NCBI RefSeq assembly: GCF_003719305.1
Contig: NZ_RARC01000005.1
Coordinates: forward strand, 62,001 to 126,000
Source: Mycolicibacterium stellerae
GTDB taxonomy: Bacteria; Actinomycetota; Actinomycetes; Mycobacteriales; Mycobacteriaceae
Reading direction: 5' to 3'
Length of the DNA stretch: 64,000 nt
Shown: in pieces, positions 28,450 to 36,381 of the stretch
Position numbering within the stretch: the first letter of the stretch is position 1
Layout: each line of letters starts with the position of its first letter
The notes under the pieces: model-generated
Database searches by the model: none
Seen by the model: only the letters and a program-made list of their open reading frames with translations
What the model was told of the DNA's origin: nothing
Translations under genes and position numbers: made by a program

Positions 28450-29963
28450 TGCGAGCCATCGGCGGCAGGACCGACCACGTGGTGGTCGTCGGCGCGGGTC
28501 TCGCCGGGCTGTCGGCGGCACTGCACCTGGCCGGCCGCGGCCGCTCGGTGACCGTCGTCGAGCGCGGTGACGTGCCCGGCGGACGGGTCGGCCGACTCGA
28601 CGTCGACGGCTATCGACTCGACACCGGCCCGACGGTTCTCACCATGCCGGACCTGATCGACGAAACCTTCGCGGCGGTGGGCGAATCCACCGCCGACCGG
28701 CTCGAGCTGGAAACCGTCGACCCCGCCTACCGCGCCCTGTTCCCCGACGGTAGCGCGCTCGATGTGCACAGCGACCGCGATGCGATGGCCGCCGAGGTCG
28801 AGCGGTTCGCCGGGCCGGGGCAGGCGCAGGGTTATCTGCGGCTCCGCGACTGGCTCGCTCGGTTGTACGAAGTCGAATTCGACGGCTTCATCGCATCCAA
28901 CTTCGACTCCCCGCTGTCGTTGTTGACCCCGTCGCTGGCCCGGTTGACCGCGCTTGGCGGCTTCCGCCGGTGGGACCGGGCGGTGAAGCGGTTCATCACC
29001 GATCCGCGGCTGCACCGAATCTTCACGTTCCAGGCGCTGTATGCGGGGGTTCCGCCGCAGCGGGCGCTCGCGGTCTACGCCGTCATCGCCTACATGGACA
29101 CCGTCGCAGGCGTGTACTTCCCCCGGGGCGGGATGCGCGCGCTTCCCGATGCGCTTGCCGCTGCCGCAGTCGACGCAGGAGTCGAGTTCCGTTATGGCGC
29201 AACGGTAACCAGGCTGGAGCGGCTCGGTGACCGGGTCCGTGCCGTGCACACCGGCACCGGTGATCGCATCGAAGCCGACGCCGTGATCCTCACCACCGAG
29301 CTGCCAGACACCTATCGGCTGCTCGATCGCACCCCCCGCCGTCTGCTGGCGCTGCGGCCGTCGCCGTCGGCGGTCGTCGCCCACATCGGCTGCCGGACGC
29401 CGCAGCGCCCGATGCCACACCACCACATCCTGTTCGGCGACACCTGGGACCAGACGTTCCGCGAGATCATCGACGACGGCGTCGTGATGAGCGACCCCTC
29501 TCTCCTGGTGACACGGCCGACCGCGGGCGATCCGACCCTTGCGCCCTCGGGCCGGGACCTGCTGTACGTGCTTGCGCCCGCACCGAACCTGGCGCGCGGC
29601 AGGGTCGACTGGGAGCGCATCGGCGCCTCCTACGCCGACAGCATGCTGGCCGCCGTCGCCGACCGGCTTCCCCAACTCGGTGTCGACGCCGAACTGCTCC
29701 ATGTCGTCAACCCGGCGGACTGGGCCCGGCAGGGCATGCTGGCGGGCACGCCGTTCGCGCTGGCGCACACGTTCGGCCAGACGGGCCCGTTCCGTCCCGC
29801 CAACACTGTTCGTGGCATCGACAACGTCGTACTGGCCGGCTCGTCGACCGTGCCAGGCGTGGGAGTTCCCACGGCCCTGATGTCGGGACGGCTGGCCGCC
29901 GACCGGGTCACCGGAGCCGTCACCCGGCCGACGAAGACGCAGATCGCGAGCGGCCAAGCATGA
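28449..29963 (+). CDS. crtI: Phytoene desaturase
   Basis: A 504-residue CrtI-type FAD enzyme. The dinucleotide-binding motif VVVVGAGLAGLSAALHL is near the N-terminus, followed by GGRVGRLDVDGYRLDTGPT. The C-terminal FAD-binding stretch is VLAGSSTVPGVGVPTALMSG. It introduces the double bonds that turn phytoene into lycopene. The ATG at 28449 overlaps the crtE stop (TGATG); a GTG directly before it is possible. It overlaps crtB by four bases. Confidence 0.93.
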   Translation: MRAIGGRTDHVVVVGAGLAGLSAALHLAGRGRSVTVVERGDVPGGRVGRLDVDGYRLDTGPTVLTMPDLIDETFAAVGESTADRLELETVDPAYRALFPDGSALDVHSDRDAMAAEVERFAGPGQAQGYLRLRDWLARLYEVEFDGFIASNFDSPLSLLTPSLARLTALGGFRRWDRAVKRFITDPRLHRIFTFQALYAGVPPQRALAVYAVIAYMDTVAGVYFPRGGMRALPDALAAAAVDAGVEFRYGATVTRLERLGDRVRAVHTGTGDRIEADAVILTTELPDTYRLLDRTPRRLLALRPSPSAVVAHIGCRTPQRPMPHHHILFGDTWDQTFREIIDDGVVMSDPSLLVTRPTAGDPTLAPSGRDLLYVLAPAPNLARGRVDWERIGASYADSMLAAVADRLPQLGVDAELLHVVNPADWARQGMLAGTPFALAHTFGQTGPFRPANTVRGIDNVVLAGSSTVPGVGVPTALMSGRLAADRVTGAVTRPTKTQIASGQA

Positions 29964-30904
29964 TCCGCTCCGAACTCGATGCCGCCGGTGTGCACGACCC
30001 GGCGCTGCGCGACGCCTACCAACAGTGCCGGATGCTCAACGCCGAGCACGGCCGCACGTTCTTCCTCGCCACCCGGCTGTTGGCACCGCAACAGCGCCCC
30101 GCGGTGCACGCGCTCTACGGGTTCGCGCGCCGTGCCGATGACATCATCGACGACTTCGACGACACGCTGGGCGCGGGTGAACGCGCCGAACGGCTGCAGC
30201 GGCTCGCCACGCAACTCTTCAATCAGCTTGTCCAGCATCAGAATTCCGGCCACGATCCCGCACTGCGGGCAGTCGTGCACACCGCGCGCAGGTACGGCAT
30301 CCCCTGGGAGATGTTCGACGACTTCCTGACCTCGATGCGGATGGACCTGACGGTGACGGACTACCCGGACCGGAAGTCTCTCGAGCGGTACATGCACGGT
30401 TCGGCCGAGGTGATCGGGCTGCAGATGCTGCCCGTGCTTGGCACCGTCGGCCCGCGTGAAGAGGCCGCCCCCTATGCCGCCGCGCTGGGAAAGGCCTTCC
30501 AGCTCACCAACTTTCTGCGGGACGTCGACGAGGATCTGCAGCGCGGCCGGGTGTATCTGCCCGCCGACGAGCTGGCCGCCCACCGCGTCGACAGGGAGCT
30601 GCTGGGGTGGTGTCACACCAACAGGCGCACCGACGCGCGGGTACGCCGGGCACTCACCGAACAGCACGCCACCACCCGCCGGGTGTACGACGTCGCCCGC
30701 AAGGGCATCGAAATGCTGGACCCACGGTCGCGGCCGTGCGTCGAGGCGGCGTACACGCTGTACTCCGAGATCCTCGACCGCATCGAGAACATCGACTTCG
30801 CGATCTTCAACCAGCGCGCGACCGTCGGCACCGGCAGGCGGCTGCAGGTCGCCGGTGTCGGGCTGATCGGGGCCTGGCGCGCGCGGTTGACGCACGGTAG
30901 GTAA
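29960..30904 (+). CDS. crtB: Phytoene synthase
   Basis: A 314-residue squalene/phytoene synthase. Both metal-binding Asp motifs are intact, DDIID (60-64) and DVDED (188-192, in NFLRDVDEDLQRGR). It condenses two GGPP molecules into 15-cis-phytoene, the first committed carotenoid. It overlaps crtI by ATGA and is followed after eight bases by crtYc. Confidence 0.93.
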   Translation: MIRSELDAAGVHDPALRDAYQQCRMLNAEHGRTFFLATRLLAPQQRPAVHALYGFARRADDIIDDFDDTLGAGERAERLQRLATQLFNQLVQHQNSGHDPALRAVVHTARRYGIPWEMFDDFLTSMRMDLTVTDYPDRKSLERYMHGSAEVIGLQMLPVLGTVGPREEAAPYAAALGKAFQLTNFLRDVDEDLQRGRVYLPADELAAHRVDRELLGWCHTNRRTDARVRRALTEQHATTRRVYDVARKGIEMLDPRSRPCVEAAYTLYSEILDRIENIDFAIFNQRATVGTGRRLQVAGVGLIGAWRARLTHGR

Positions 30905-30912
30905 TAACAGAC

Positions 30913-31260
30913 ATGGACCGCTGGCAGTATCTGATCGTGCTGGGCGCCTGCCTGGTGATCACCGCGCCGCTGGAGTTCTTCGGCGAGGGTGTCTACCGGC
31001 AGGCGCGCCGCGCCGCGTTCGCGGTGCTGCCCGTTGCGGCCGTGTTCGTGGTGTGGGATGCGGTCGCGATCGCCGCGCAGATTTGGACGTACAACCCGAA
31101 ATACGTGACCGGCATCGAGCTGCCCGCCGACATCCCGATCGAGGAGTTGCTGTTCTTCATCGTGATCCCGCTGTGCGGGCTGTTCACCTACAACGCCGTC
31201 GACACGATGCTGACGTATCTGCGTAAGAAGTTCGGCGCAAGAACGGACCAGTCGACGTGA
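30913..31260 (+). CDS. crtYc: Heterodimeric lycopene cyclase subunit c
   Basis: A 115-residue membrane protein with three hydrophobic helices. It has the lycopene cyclase motif near the C-terminal half (LPADIPIEELLFFIVIP). This is the actinobacterial type in which two small subunits form the beta-cyclase, as described for M. aurum and Brevibacterium. It ends in a GTGA overlap with crtYd. Confidence 0.9.
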   Translation: MDRWQYLIVLGACLVITAPLEFFGEGVYRQARRAAFAVLPVAAVFVVWDAVAIAAQIWTYNPKYVTGIELPADIPIEELLFFIVIPLCGLFTYNAVDTMLTYLRKKFGARTDQST

Positions 31261-31589
31261 CGGGGCTGGGCTACACGCTGCCCGCCGTGGTGGCGGTGAT
31301 CGCGGTGTGCGCGTTGGAGTTCGGCGTCCTGCACACCGGCCTGTTCCGCAGGCCGGCCTACTGGATCTCGATGGTGATCGTGTTCGGATTCCAGATCCCA
31401 GTCGACGGCTGGCTCACCAAGCTGTCCGCGCCGATCGTGATCTACGACGACAGTCACACCAGCGGCATCAGGTTTCCGTTCGACATCCCCGTCGAGGACT
31501 TCCTGTTCGGCTTCGCTCTGGTAACCGCGGTGCTGCTGCTGTGGGAGCGTCAGCGGCTCCGCGATCGCAAGGTTGGGAGTTCGCAATGA
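31257..31589 (+). CDS. crtYd: Heterodimeric lycopene cyclase subunit d
   Basis: A 110-residue membrane protein with three helices and the paralogous motif FPFDIPVEDFLFGFALV. With CrtYc it should close both ends of lycopene to beta-carotene. It starts with GTG at 31257, overlapping the crtYc stop, and ends in an ATGA overlap with the methyltransferase gene. Confidence 0.9.
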   Translation: MTGLGYTLPAVVAVIAVCALEFGVLHTGLFRRPAYWISMVIVFGFQIPVDGWLTKLSAPIVIYDDSHTSGIRFPFDIPVEDFLFGFALVTAVLLLWERQRLRDRKVGSSQ

Positions 31590-32296
31590 CCGACAGCAAG
31601 TCCGAGGTGCCCGCCGCGTTCGACGCGGGCGCGGCCGCCTACGACGGCCTTGTGGACGCCAACCCCGGCTATCACCGGCACCTGCGGATGTCGGCTGCGC
31701 GCATGCGGCTTACCAACGGCGGCAAGGGACTACGGCTGCTCGACGCCGGCTGCGGCACCGGTGCGTCAACCGCGGCGCTGCTGTCGGTTGCCCCACAGGC
31801 CGACATCGTGGCCGTCGACGCATCGTCTGGCATGCTGGCCGAGGCGGCAGGCAAGCGCTGGCCCTCGACGGTCCGGTTCGTGCACAGCCGCATCGAAGAG
31901 CTCGCAGCCGCGGGGATCGAAGGGCCGTTCGACGGCATCTTCGCGGCCTACCTGCTGCGCAACCTTTCCGATCCCGACACCCAGTTGAGCGAGTTTCGAA
32001 CACTGTTGCGGCCGGGGGCGACGCTCGCGGTGCACGAGTACTCGGTGCGCGACTCGCGGATCGCGACGGCCATGTGGAACACGGTCTGCGCGACGATCAT
32101 CATCCCGATGGGCAAACTGCGCAGCGGTGACGCAGGCCTCTACCGGTACCTGCGGCGCAGCGTGAACGAATTCGACGGGGCGGAGGCGTTTCTGAACCGG
32201 CTGCGGGCCACCGGCTTCACCGATGCCCGCAGGGAGACGATGCCGGGCTGGCAGCGCAATATCGTGCACACCTTCCTCGCCCAGGCCCCACGATGA
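31586..32296 (+). CDS. Class I SAM methyltransferase in the carotenoid operon (CrtT-like)
   Basis: A 236-residue UbiE-like methyltransferase. The SAM-binding motif is LLDAGCGTGASTAALL, followed by the acidic VAVDASSGML and a hydrophobic FAAYLLRNL segment. Its place between the lycopene cyclase and crtU genes matches crtT of the Streptomyces griseus crt cluster, a gene without an agreed role. It is embedded by ATGA overlaps on both sides, so it is surely part of the operon. It might act on a carotenoid intermediate or on a quinone that accepts electrons from the desaturases; the sequence does not decide. Confidence 0.82.
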   Translation: MTDSKSEVPAAFDAGAAAYDGLVDANPGYHRHLRMSAARMRLTNGGKGLRLLDAGCGTGASTAALLSVAPQADIVAVDASSGMLAEAAGKRWPSTVRFVHSRIEELAAAGIEGPFDGIFAAYLLRNLSDPDTQLSEFRTLLRPGATLAVHEYSVRDSRIATAMWNTVCATIIIPMGKLRSGDAGLYRYLRRSVNEFDGAEAFLNRLRATGFTDARRETMPGWQRNIVHTFLAQAPR

Positions 32297-33819
32297 CCGA
32301 CCCGCGCCGGGCCAGCCATCCCGCAATCCCTGGCCTGCCCGATGCGAGTGGGTTGACCAGCACACCGCATGTCGTGGTGGTCGGCGGCGGCATCGCGGGG
32401 CTGGCGGCGGCGACCGGGCTGGTCGAGCGCGGCGTGACCGTCGACGTCGTCGAACGGGAGGACTATCTCGGCGGCCGTGTCGGCGGCTGGACCGAGCGCT
32501 CCGGGGACGGCGCCGAGCTACCGATGAACCGCGGCTTCCACGCGTTCTTCCGGCAGTATTACAACCTGCGGAACCTGTTGCGCCGCATCGACTCCGGGCT
32601 GGGCATGCTCATCGCTGTCGAGGACTACCCGCTTGTCGACGGGCAGGGCAGGCGCGACACGTTCGCCGGCCTGCCCCGGACGCCGCCCCTGAACGCCATC
32701 GCGTTCGCACTGCGAAGCCCGACGTTCCGGCTGCGGGATCTGGTCCGGCTCAACGCGCGTGCGGCCGCGCCGCTGGCAGCGGTGTCGGTCCCCGACATCT
32801 ACCAGCGGCTCGACCATCTGGATGCCGACGGCTTCCTGCGTGCCATCAACTTCCCCTCGGCGGCAAGACATCTCGCGTTCGAGGTGTTCTCCCGCAGCTT
32901 CTTCGCCGAGCCGGGTGCGCTGTCCGCGGCCGAGCTGGCCACCATGTTCCACATCTATTTCCTTGGCTCCAGCGAGGGCCTGATCTTCGATGTGGCGAAC
33001 GCCAACTTCGATGTCGCGCTGTGGAATCCGCTGCGCCAGTATCTGGAATCGCGCGGCGCGAAGTTCCACACCGGGGTTTCCGTCAACCAGGTGACCACCG
33101 AGCCGCGTCTTCGTGTGCACTGCGATTCGGGCGTCGACTTCGAATGCGACGGAATGGTATTGGCCACCGACGTCGCAGGCCTGCAGCGCATCGTCGAGGC
33201 TTCGGCCGGGCTGGGCGACGACGCCTGGCGGGCGCGAATCGCCGCGATGGGAACCGCTCCCCCGTTCGTGGTTGCCAGGCTGTGGCTGGACCGGCCGGTG
33301 AACGCAGACCGGGCACCGTTCCTCGGGACGGGTGGCCGTCCACCGCTGGACAATGTCAGCGTGCTCGAGCGTTACGAGAAGGAAGCGGCCGGTTGGTCGC
33401 GCCGCACCGGCGGCTCCGTCGTCGAGCTGCATTCCTACGCCGTGACAGCGCCCGCCGAAGACCTCGGCGACCGGATGCTCGCCCGGCTGCACGAGCTCTA
33501 CCCGGAGATCAGAGACGCCAAGATCGTCGACGAGCGGGTGCTGACCCGTGACGACTGCCCCCGATTCGCGCCGGGCGACCACGCCGCACGGCCGACGGTC
33601 ACCACCCCGCACCCCGCGGTCGCGCTGGCCGGCGACGGCATCCGCATCGACCTGCCCGTGGCATTGATGGAACGCGCCGCCACCACGGGCTGGGCGGCGG
33701 CGAACCGACTGCTGGCCCACTACGGGCTGGCCGGACATGTCCTGCACACCGTCCCTGTGCAGGGCCGATCCGGCGCGCTGCGACGGCTCGCGCAACTGGA
33801 CAGGCGGCCGGTGCGATGA
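32293..33819 (+). CDS. crtU: Carotenoid desaturase/methyltransferase, isorenieratene synthase-like
   Basis: A 508-residue FAD-dependent protein of the CrtI/CrtU family. The dinucleotide motif HVVVVGGGIAGLAAATGL is at about 26-43, followed by YLGGRVGGW. The C-terminal LAGDGIRIDLPVALMERA is the second FAD signature. NRGFHAFFRQYYNLR is typical of CrtU/CruE desaturases, which aromatise beta-ionone rings with a 1,2-methyl shift. The expected product is isorenieratene (leprotene), known from pigmented mycobacteria. It overlaps both neighbours by ATGA. Confidence 0.82.
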   Translation: MTDPRRASHPAIPGLPDASGLTSTPHVVVVGGGIAGLAAATGLVERGVTVDVVEREDYLGGRVGGWTERSGDGAELPMNRGFHAFFRQYYNLRNLLRRIDSGLGMLIAVEDYPLVDGQGRRDTFAGLPRTPPLNAIAFALRSPTFRLRDLVRLNARAAAPLAAVSVPDIYQRLDHLDADGFLRAINFPSAARHLAFEVFSRSFFAEPGALSAAELATMFHIYFLGSSEGLIFDVANANFDVALWNPLRQYLESRGAKFHTGVSVNQVTTEPRLRVHCDSGVDFECDGMVLATDVAGLQRIVEASAGLGDDAWRARIAAMGTAPPFVVARLWLDRPVNADRAPFLGTGGRPPLDNVSVLERYEKEAAGWSRRTGGSVVELHSYAVTAPAEDLGDRMLARLHELYPEIRDAKIVDERVLTRDDCPRFAPGDHAARPTVTTPHPAVALAGDGIRIDLPVALMERAATTGWAAANRLLAHYGLAGHVLHTVPVQGRSGALRRLAQLDRRPVR

Positions 33820-34823
33820 GCAAGCTCGGCGGGCTGACGGCGAAATGGGCGAAATCCTCGCCGTTCAAAGTCCTTCCGCGTGAACAGTGGGCACGCCAGC
33901 GCCCCACCTACAAGGACGCCGAGCCTGCGATCATCGACGCCGCGCTGCAACGCTCGCAGCGCAGACCGACCGGTAACTGGTATGCGTTCGCGTCGAGCGA
34001 AACGATCCGCAAACGACCGCACGGCGCGTCGGTCGGGGGGGTGGAGGTCGTGGCGTGGCGCGACATGGACGACACCCTGCACGTCGGTCCTGCGACCTGT
34101 CCGCACCTCGGCGCCGACCTGGCGACGGGCACGGTGGACTGCGGTGCGCTCATCTGTCCGTGGCACGGGCTGCGGCTCGAGGGCGGCCGCGAATTCGGAT
34201 GGAAGCCGTACCCGGCTTACGACGACGGGGTGCTCGCCTGGGTTCGGCTTGATCGCATCGGCGGCGAGGAACCGACCGATGTGCCCGTGGTGCCCGCCAG
34301 GCCAGAAGGGGCGAGCATGCACGCCGTCACACGACTGGTCGGCACGTGCGAACCCAGCGACATCATCGCCAACCGGCTCGATCCGTGGCACGGCGCCTGG
34401 TATCACCCGTACTCGTTCGCCCACCTCGACGTGTTGTCCGCACCGCCTGCGGATGTCGACCTAGCCGAAGAGCAGGACCGCTTCCTTGTGCCGGTGACGT
34501 TTCACATCGGCCGGTTCGGGGTGCCCGTCGTCGCGGAGTTCTCCGCCCCCGGGCCGCGCACCATCGTCATGCGCATCGTCGACGGCGAGGGCACCGGCAG
34601 CGTCGTCGAAACCCACGCCACACCCGTCGGCCCAGGGCCAGACGGGCTGCCGCGCAGCGCGGTGATCGAGGCCGTCATCGCCCATTCCGACCGACCCGGC
34701 TTCGTGCACGCGCTGCGCGCGCGGCCGCTGATCGCGCCGTTCATGCGGGGCGCAGCGGCCAGGCTGTGGCGCGACGACCTGGCCTACGCCGAGCGGCGCT
34801 ACCGGGTGCGCAGCCGCGGCTAA
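33816..34823 (+). CDS. Rieske [2Fe-2S] protein with DUF5914-like C-terminus
   Basis: A 335-residue protein. Its Rieske centre is complete: CPHLGA (C95, H97) and CPWHG (C114, H117). The rest, about 150-335, resembles DUF5914-type domains seen next to crtU in actinobacteria, and it lacks an obvious mononuclear iron facial triad. It overlaps crtU by ATGA, so it probably partners CrtU, for example as an electron-transfer or oxygenase component in ring aromatisation or further oxidation. Its function is not established. The stop overlaps the converging DUF427 gene by four bases. Confidence 0.8.
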   Translation: MSKLGGLTAKWAKSSPFKVLPREQWARQRPTYKDAEPAIIDAALQRSQRRPTGNWYAFASSETIRKRPHGASVGGVEVVAWRDMDDTLHVGPATCPHLGADLATGTVDCGALICPWHGLRLEGGREFGWKPYPAYDDGVLAWVRLDRIGGEEPTDVPVVPARPEGASMHAVTRLVGTCEPSDIIANRLDPWHGAWYHPYSFAHLDVLSAPPADVDLAEEQDRFLVPVTFHIGRFGVPVVAEFSAPGPRTIVMRIVDGEGTGSVVETHATPVGPGPDGLPRSAVIEAVIAHSDRPGFVHALRARPLIAPFMRGAAARLWRDDLAYAERRYRVRSRG

Positions 34824-35200
34824 GACGCGACGACGATCTCGGCCTTGTCCGGGTAGAACGCGACGTGGCCCGCGATATCGGCCACCGCCGGGTATGGCTG
34901 CTCGTAGGTCCAGATCACGTCGGTGACAGTGTCGCCGGATTCGGACGTCGCCACGCTGTAGTAAGTGGCGTCGCCCTTGTACGGGCAGTACGTGGTGGTG
35001 CTGCTCGGCTTAAGCACGTTCTGTGCGACGTCGCGCATCGGGATGTACTGCACCGCGGGATAGGTGGATTCCTGCAGGGTCAACGAGTCGTCGGTGTCGG
35101 CGACGACGACGCCGTTCACCAGCACCGTGACGTGCTTGCCTGTCGGTTGGACGGTGATCGGGTGGTTGGCGGTGGGCAGGTGGACGGGTTTCTCGGTCAT
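34820..35200 (-). CDS. DUF427 protein (Rv0140 type)
   Basis: A 126-residue cytoplasmic protein with the DUF427 core: VVVADTDDSLTLQESTYPAVQYIP, then TYCPYKGDATYYSV and a final AFYPDKAEIVV. The length and sequence type match mycobacterial Rv0140; the role is unknown. The ATG at 35198-35200 is preceded by GGAGAC. It is transcribed towards the end of the crt operon and diverges from an SRPBCC gene 92 bases away. Confidence 0.85.
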   Translation of the reverse strand: MTEKPVHLPTANHPITVQPTGKHVTVLVNGVVVADTDDSLTLQESTYPAVQYIPMRDVAQNVLKPSSTTTYCPYKGDATYYSVATSESGDTVTDVIWTYEQPYPAVADIAGHVAFYPDKAEIVVAS

Positions 35201-35292
35201 GGCTGTCTCCTGACGGATGGGATGGCCCATCTCAATAGTCGCAACCTGACAAGACGCGCCTTTTCTTCCTGCTGCGCCGATAGCATCGCCCA

Positions 35293-35763
35293 ATGACTGA
35301 TCGCGGACCGGCCTCCGCCAAGGCGGAGGTCACCATCGATGCCGAACCCGCCACGGTATACGGCCTCATCACAAACCTGCCCACGCTGGCGTCGCTGGCC
35401 GAGGAGGCCGAGGCGATGAAGTGGTGCAAGGGCGACGGGGTGGCGCCGGGCGCGGTGTTCAAGGGCACCAACCGCAACGGCTTGCGGCGCTGGACGACCA
35501 CGTGCACTGTGACCGACGCCGATCCGGGTCGCGCGTTCGCGTTCGACGTGAGCTACCTCGGGGTGCCGATCGCACACTGGCGCTACGACATCACCGCCAA
35601 GGACGGCGGTTGCCTGGTCAGCGAGGGGACATGGGATCGTCGGCCAGGCTGGATGGCGAAGGCGGGCGGTCTCGCCACCGGGGTCAGCGACCGTGACACC
35701 GCCAACGACGGCCACATCAGGCTGACCCTGAAGCGGCTGAAGGAGAGGGCCGAAGCCGGGTGA
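35293..35763 (+). CDS. SRPBCC-fold protein (polyketide cyclase/START-like)
   Basis: A 156-residue START/Bet v1-like protein. It begins with a beta strand (AKAEVTIDAEPATVYGLIT), followed by the WCKGDGVAPGAVFKGTN region and a long C-terminal helix (TLKRLKERAEAG). Such proteins bind hydrophobic ligands in a central cavity; the ligand is unknown. It starts at the ATG at 35293 and converges on the doc gene 11 bases later. Confidence 0.78.
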   Translation: MTDRGPASAKAEVTIDAEPATVYGLITNLPTLASLAEEAEAMKWCKGDGVAPGAVFKGTNRNGLRRWTTTCTVTDADPGRAFAFDVSYLGVPIAHWRYDITAKDGGCLVSEGTWDRRPGWMAKAGGLATGVSDRDTANDGHIRLTLKRLKERAEAG

Positions 35764-35774
35764 CGATCAACCGG

Positions 35775-36152
35775 CTAGCAACTCCGAAACACCCACTCCT
35801 CTAGAGCATCTGCGGCCAATCGATAACCCACGTCACCGGAAGCCACGGAAATGACGAGGTCGTAGGCAGCGTCATCCGGTGCATCAAGTGTGTAGCCGTT
35901 CAGCCCGTAGAAGGCATATACCGACAGCCAGCCAAGGCGCTTGTTTCCGTCAACCAAAGGATGGTTGGTGAGGATCGATTCCAGCAGGACCGCCGCCTTT
36001 TGGTGAATGGACTCGTATGCGTCTTCACCGAACACCGTCGACTGCGGACGGTGCGCTGCGGAATCAAGCAGTCCGACATCCCTGACCACCAATTGGCCGA
36101 GATCGTGTGCCAGCGCTAAAAGGTCTTCGAGGCTGAGGTACCTGACGCTCAC
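35775..36152 (-). CDS. doc: Doc/Fic-fold toxin
   Basis: A 125-residue Doc-family protein. The Fic motif is HPLVDGNKR (64-72), with the catalytic His64 and nucleotide-binding residues intact; FGEDAYESIHQKAA upstream is the flap region common in Doc proteins. Doc kinases phosphorylate EF-Tu and stop translation. The GTG start (36150-36152) overlaps the antitoxin stop, the usual order of antitoxin first. Confidence 0.87.
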   Translation of the reverse strand: MSVRYLSLEDLLALAHDLGQLVVRDVGLLDSAAHRPQSTVFGEDAYESIHQKAAVLLESILTNHPLVDGNKRLGWLSVYAFYGLNGYTLDAPDDAAYDLVISVASGDVGYRLAADALEEWVFRSC

Positions 36153-36352
36153 TGTGCCAGGCGGTCGAGCAATGCTGCGTAGCGAGAACGCCCCGCTTTC
36201 GACAGCTCGCGCACCCGGTCGTCGTGTAGCCGCCGCGCCGCGGTCTCAAGAATGGAGCGCACAACCGCTTCCTGCTTGCTGATGCCATCGGCTTCAGCCA
36301 GGCGCGTGAGCCAGCGGTCTTGCTCTTCGGTCAAGCGCAGGGTCATCGCCAT
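36149..36352 (-). CDS. Ribbon-helix-helix antitoxin of the Doc pair
   Basis: A 67-residue protein. The N-terminus MTLRLTEEQDRWLTRLAEA followed by GISKQEAVVRSIL is a CopG/Arc-type ribbon-helix-helix. The charged C-terminus (RELSKAGRSRY) could cover the toxin. Phd is the classical Doc partner; an RHH partner is a recurrent mycobacterial alternative. A perfect palindrome lies just upstream and is probably its operator. Confidence 0.82.
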   Translation of the reverse strand: MAMTLRLTEEQDRWLTRLAEADGISKQEAVVRSILETAARRLHDDRVRELSKAGRSRYAALLDRLAQ

Positions 36353-36360
36353 GAGTCGAT

Positions 36361-36377
36361 GGTATCAATCTGATACC
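36361..36377 (-). promoter_or_regulatory. Operator palindrome of the toxin-antitoxin operon
   Basis: GGTATCA (36361-36367) and TGATACC (36371-36377) form a perfect seven-base inverted repeat around ATC. It lies eight bases upstream of the antitoxin ATG. RHH antitoxins bind such short palindromes and repress their own operon. Confidence 0.65.
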
Positions 36378-36381
36378 ACTT

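Noticed and set aside
28257..29957. Long minus-strand frame opposite crtE/crtI
   Set aside because: The product is low-complexity, rich in Arg, Gly and Gln, and lies entirely over the crt genes.
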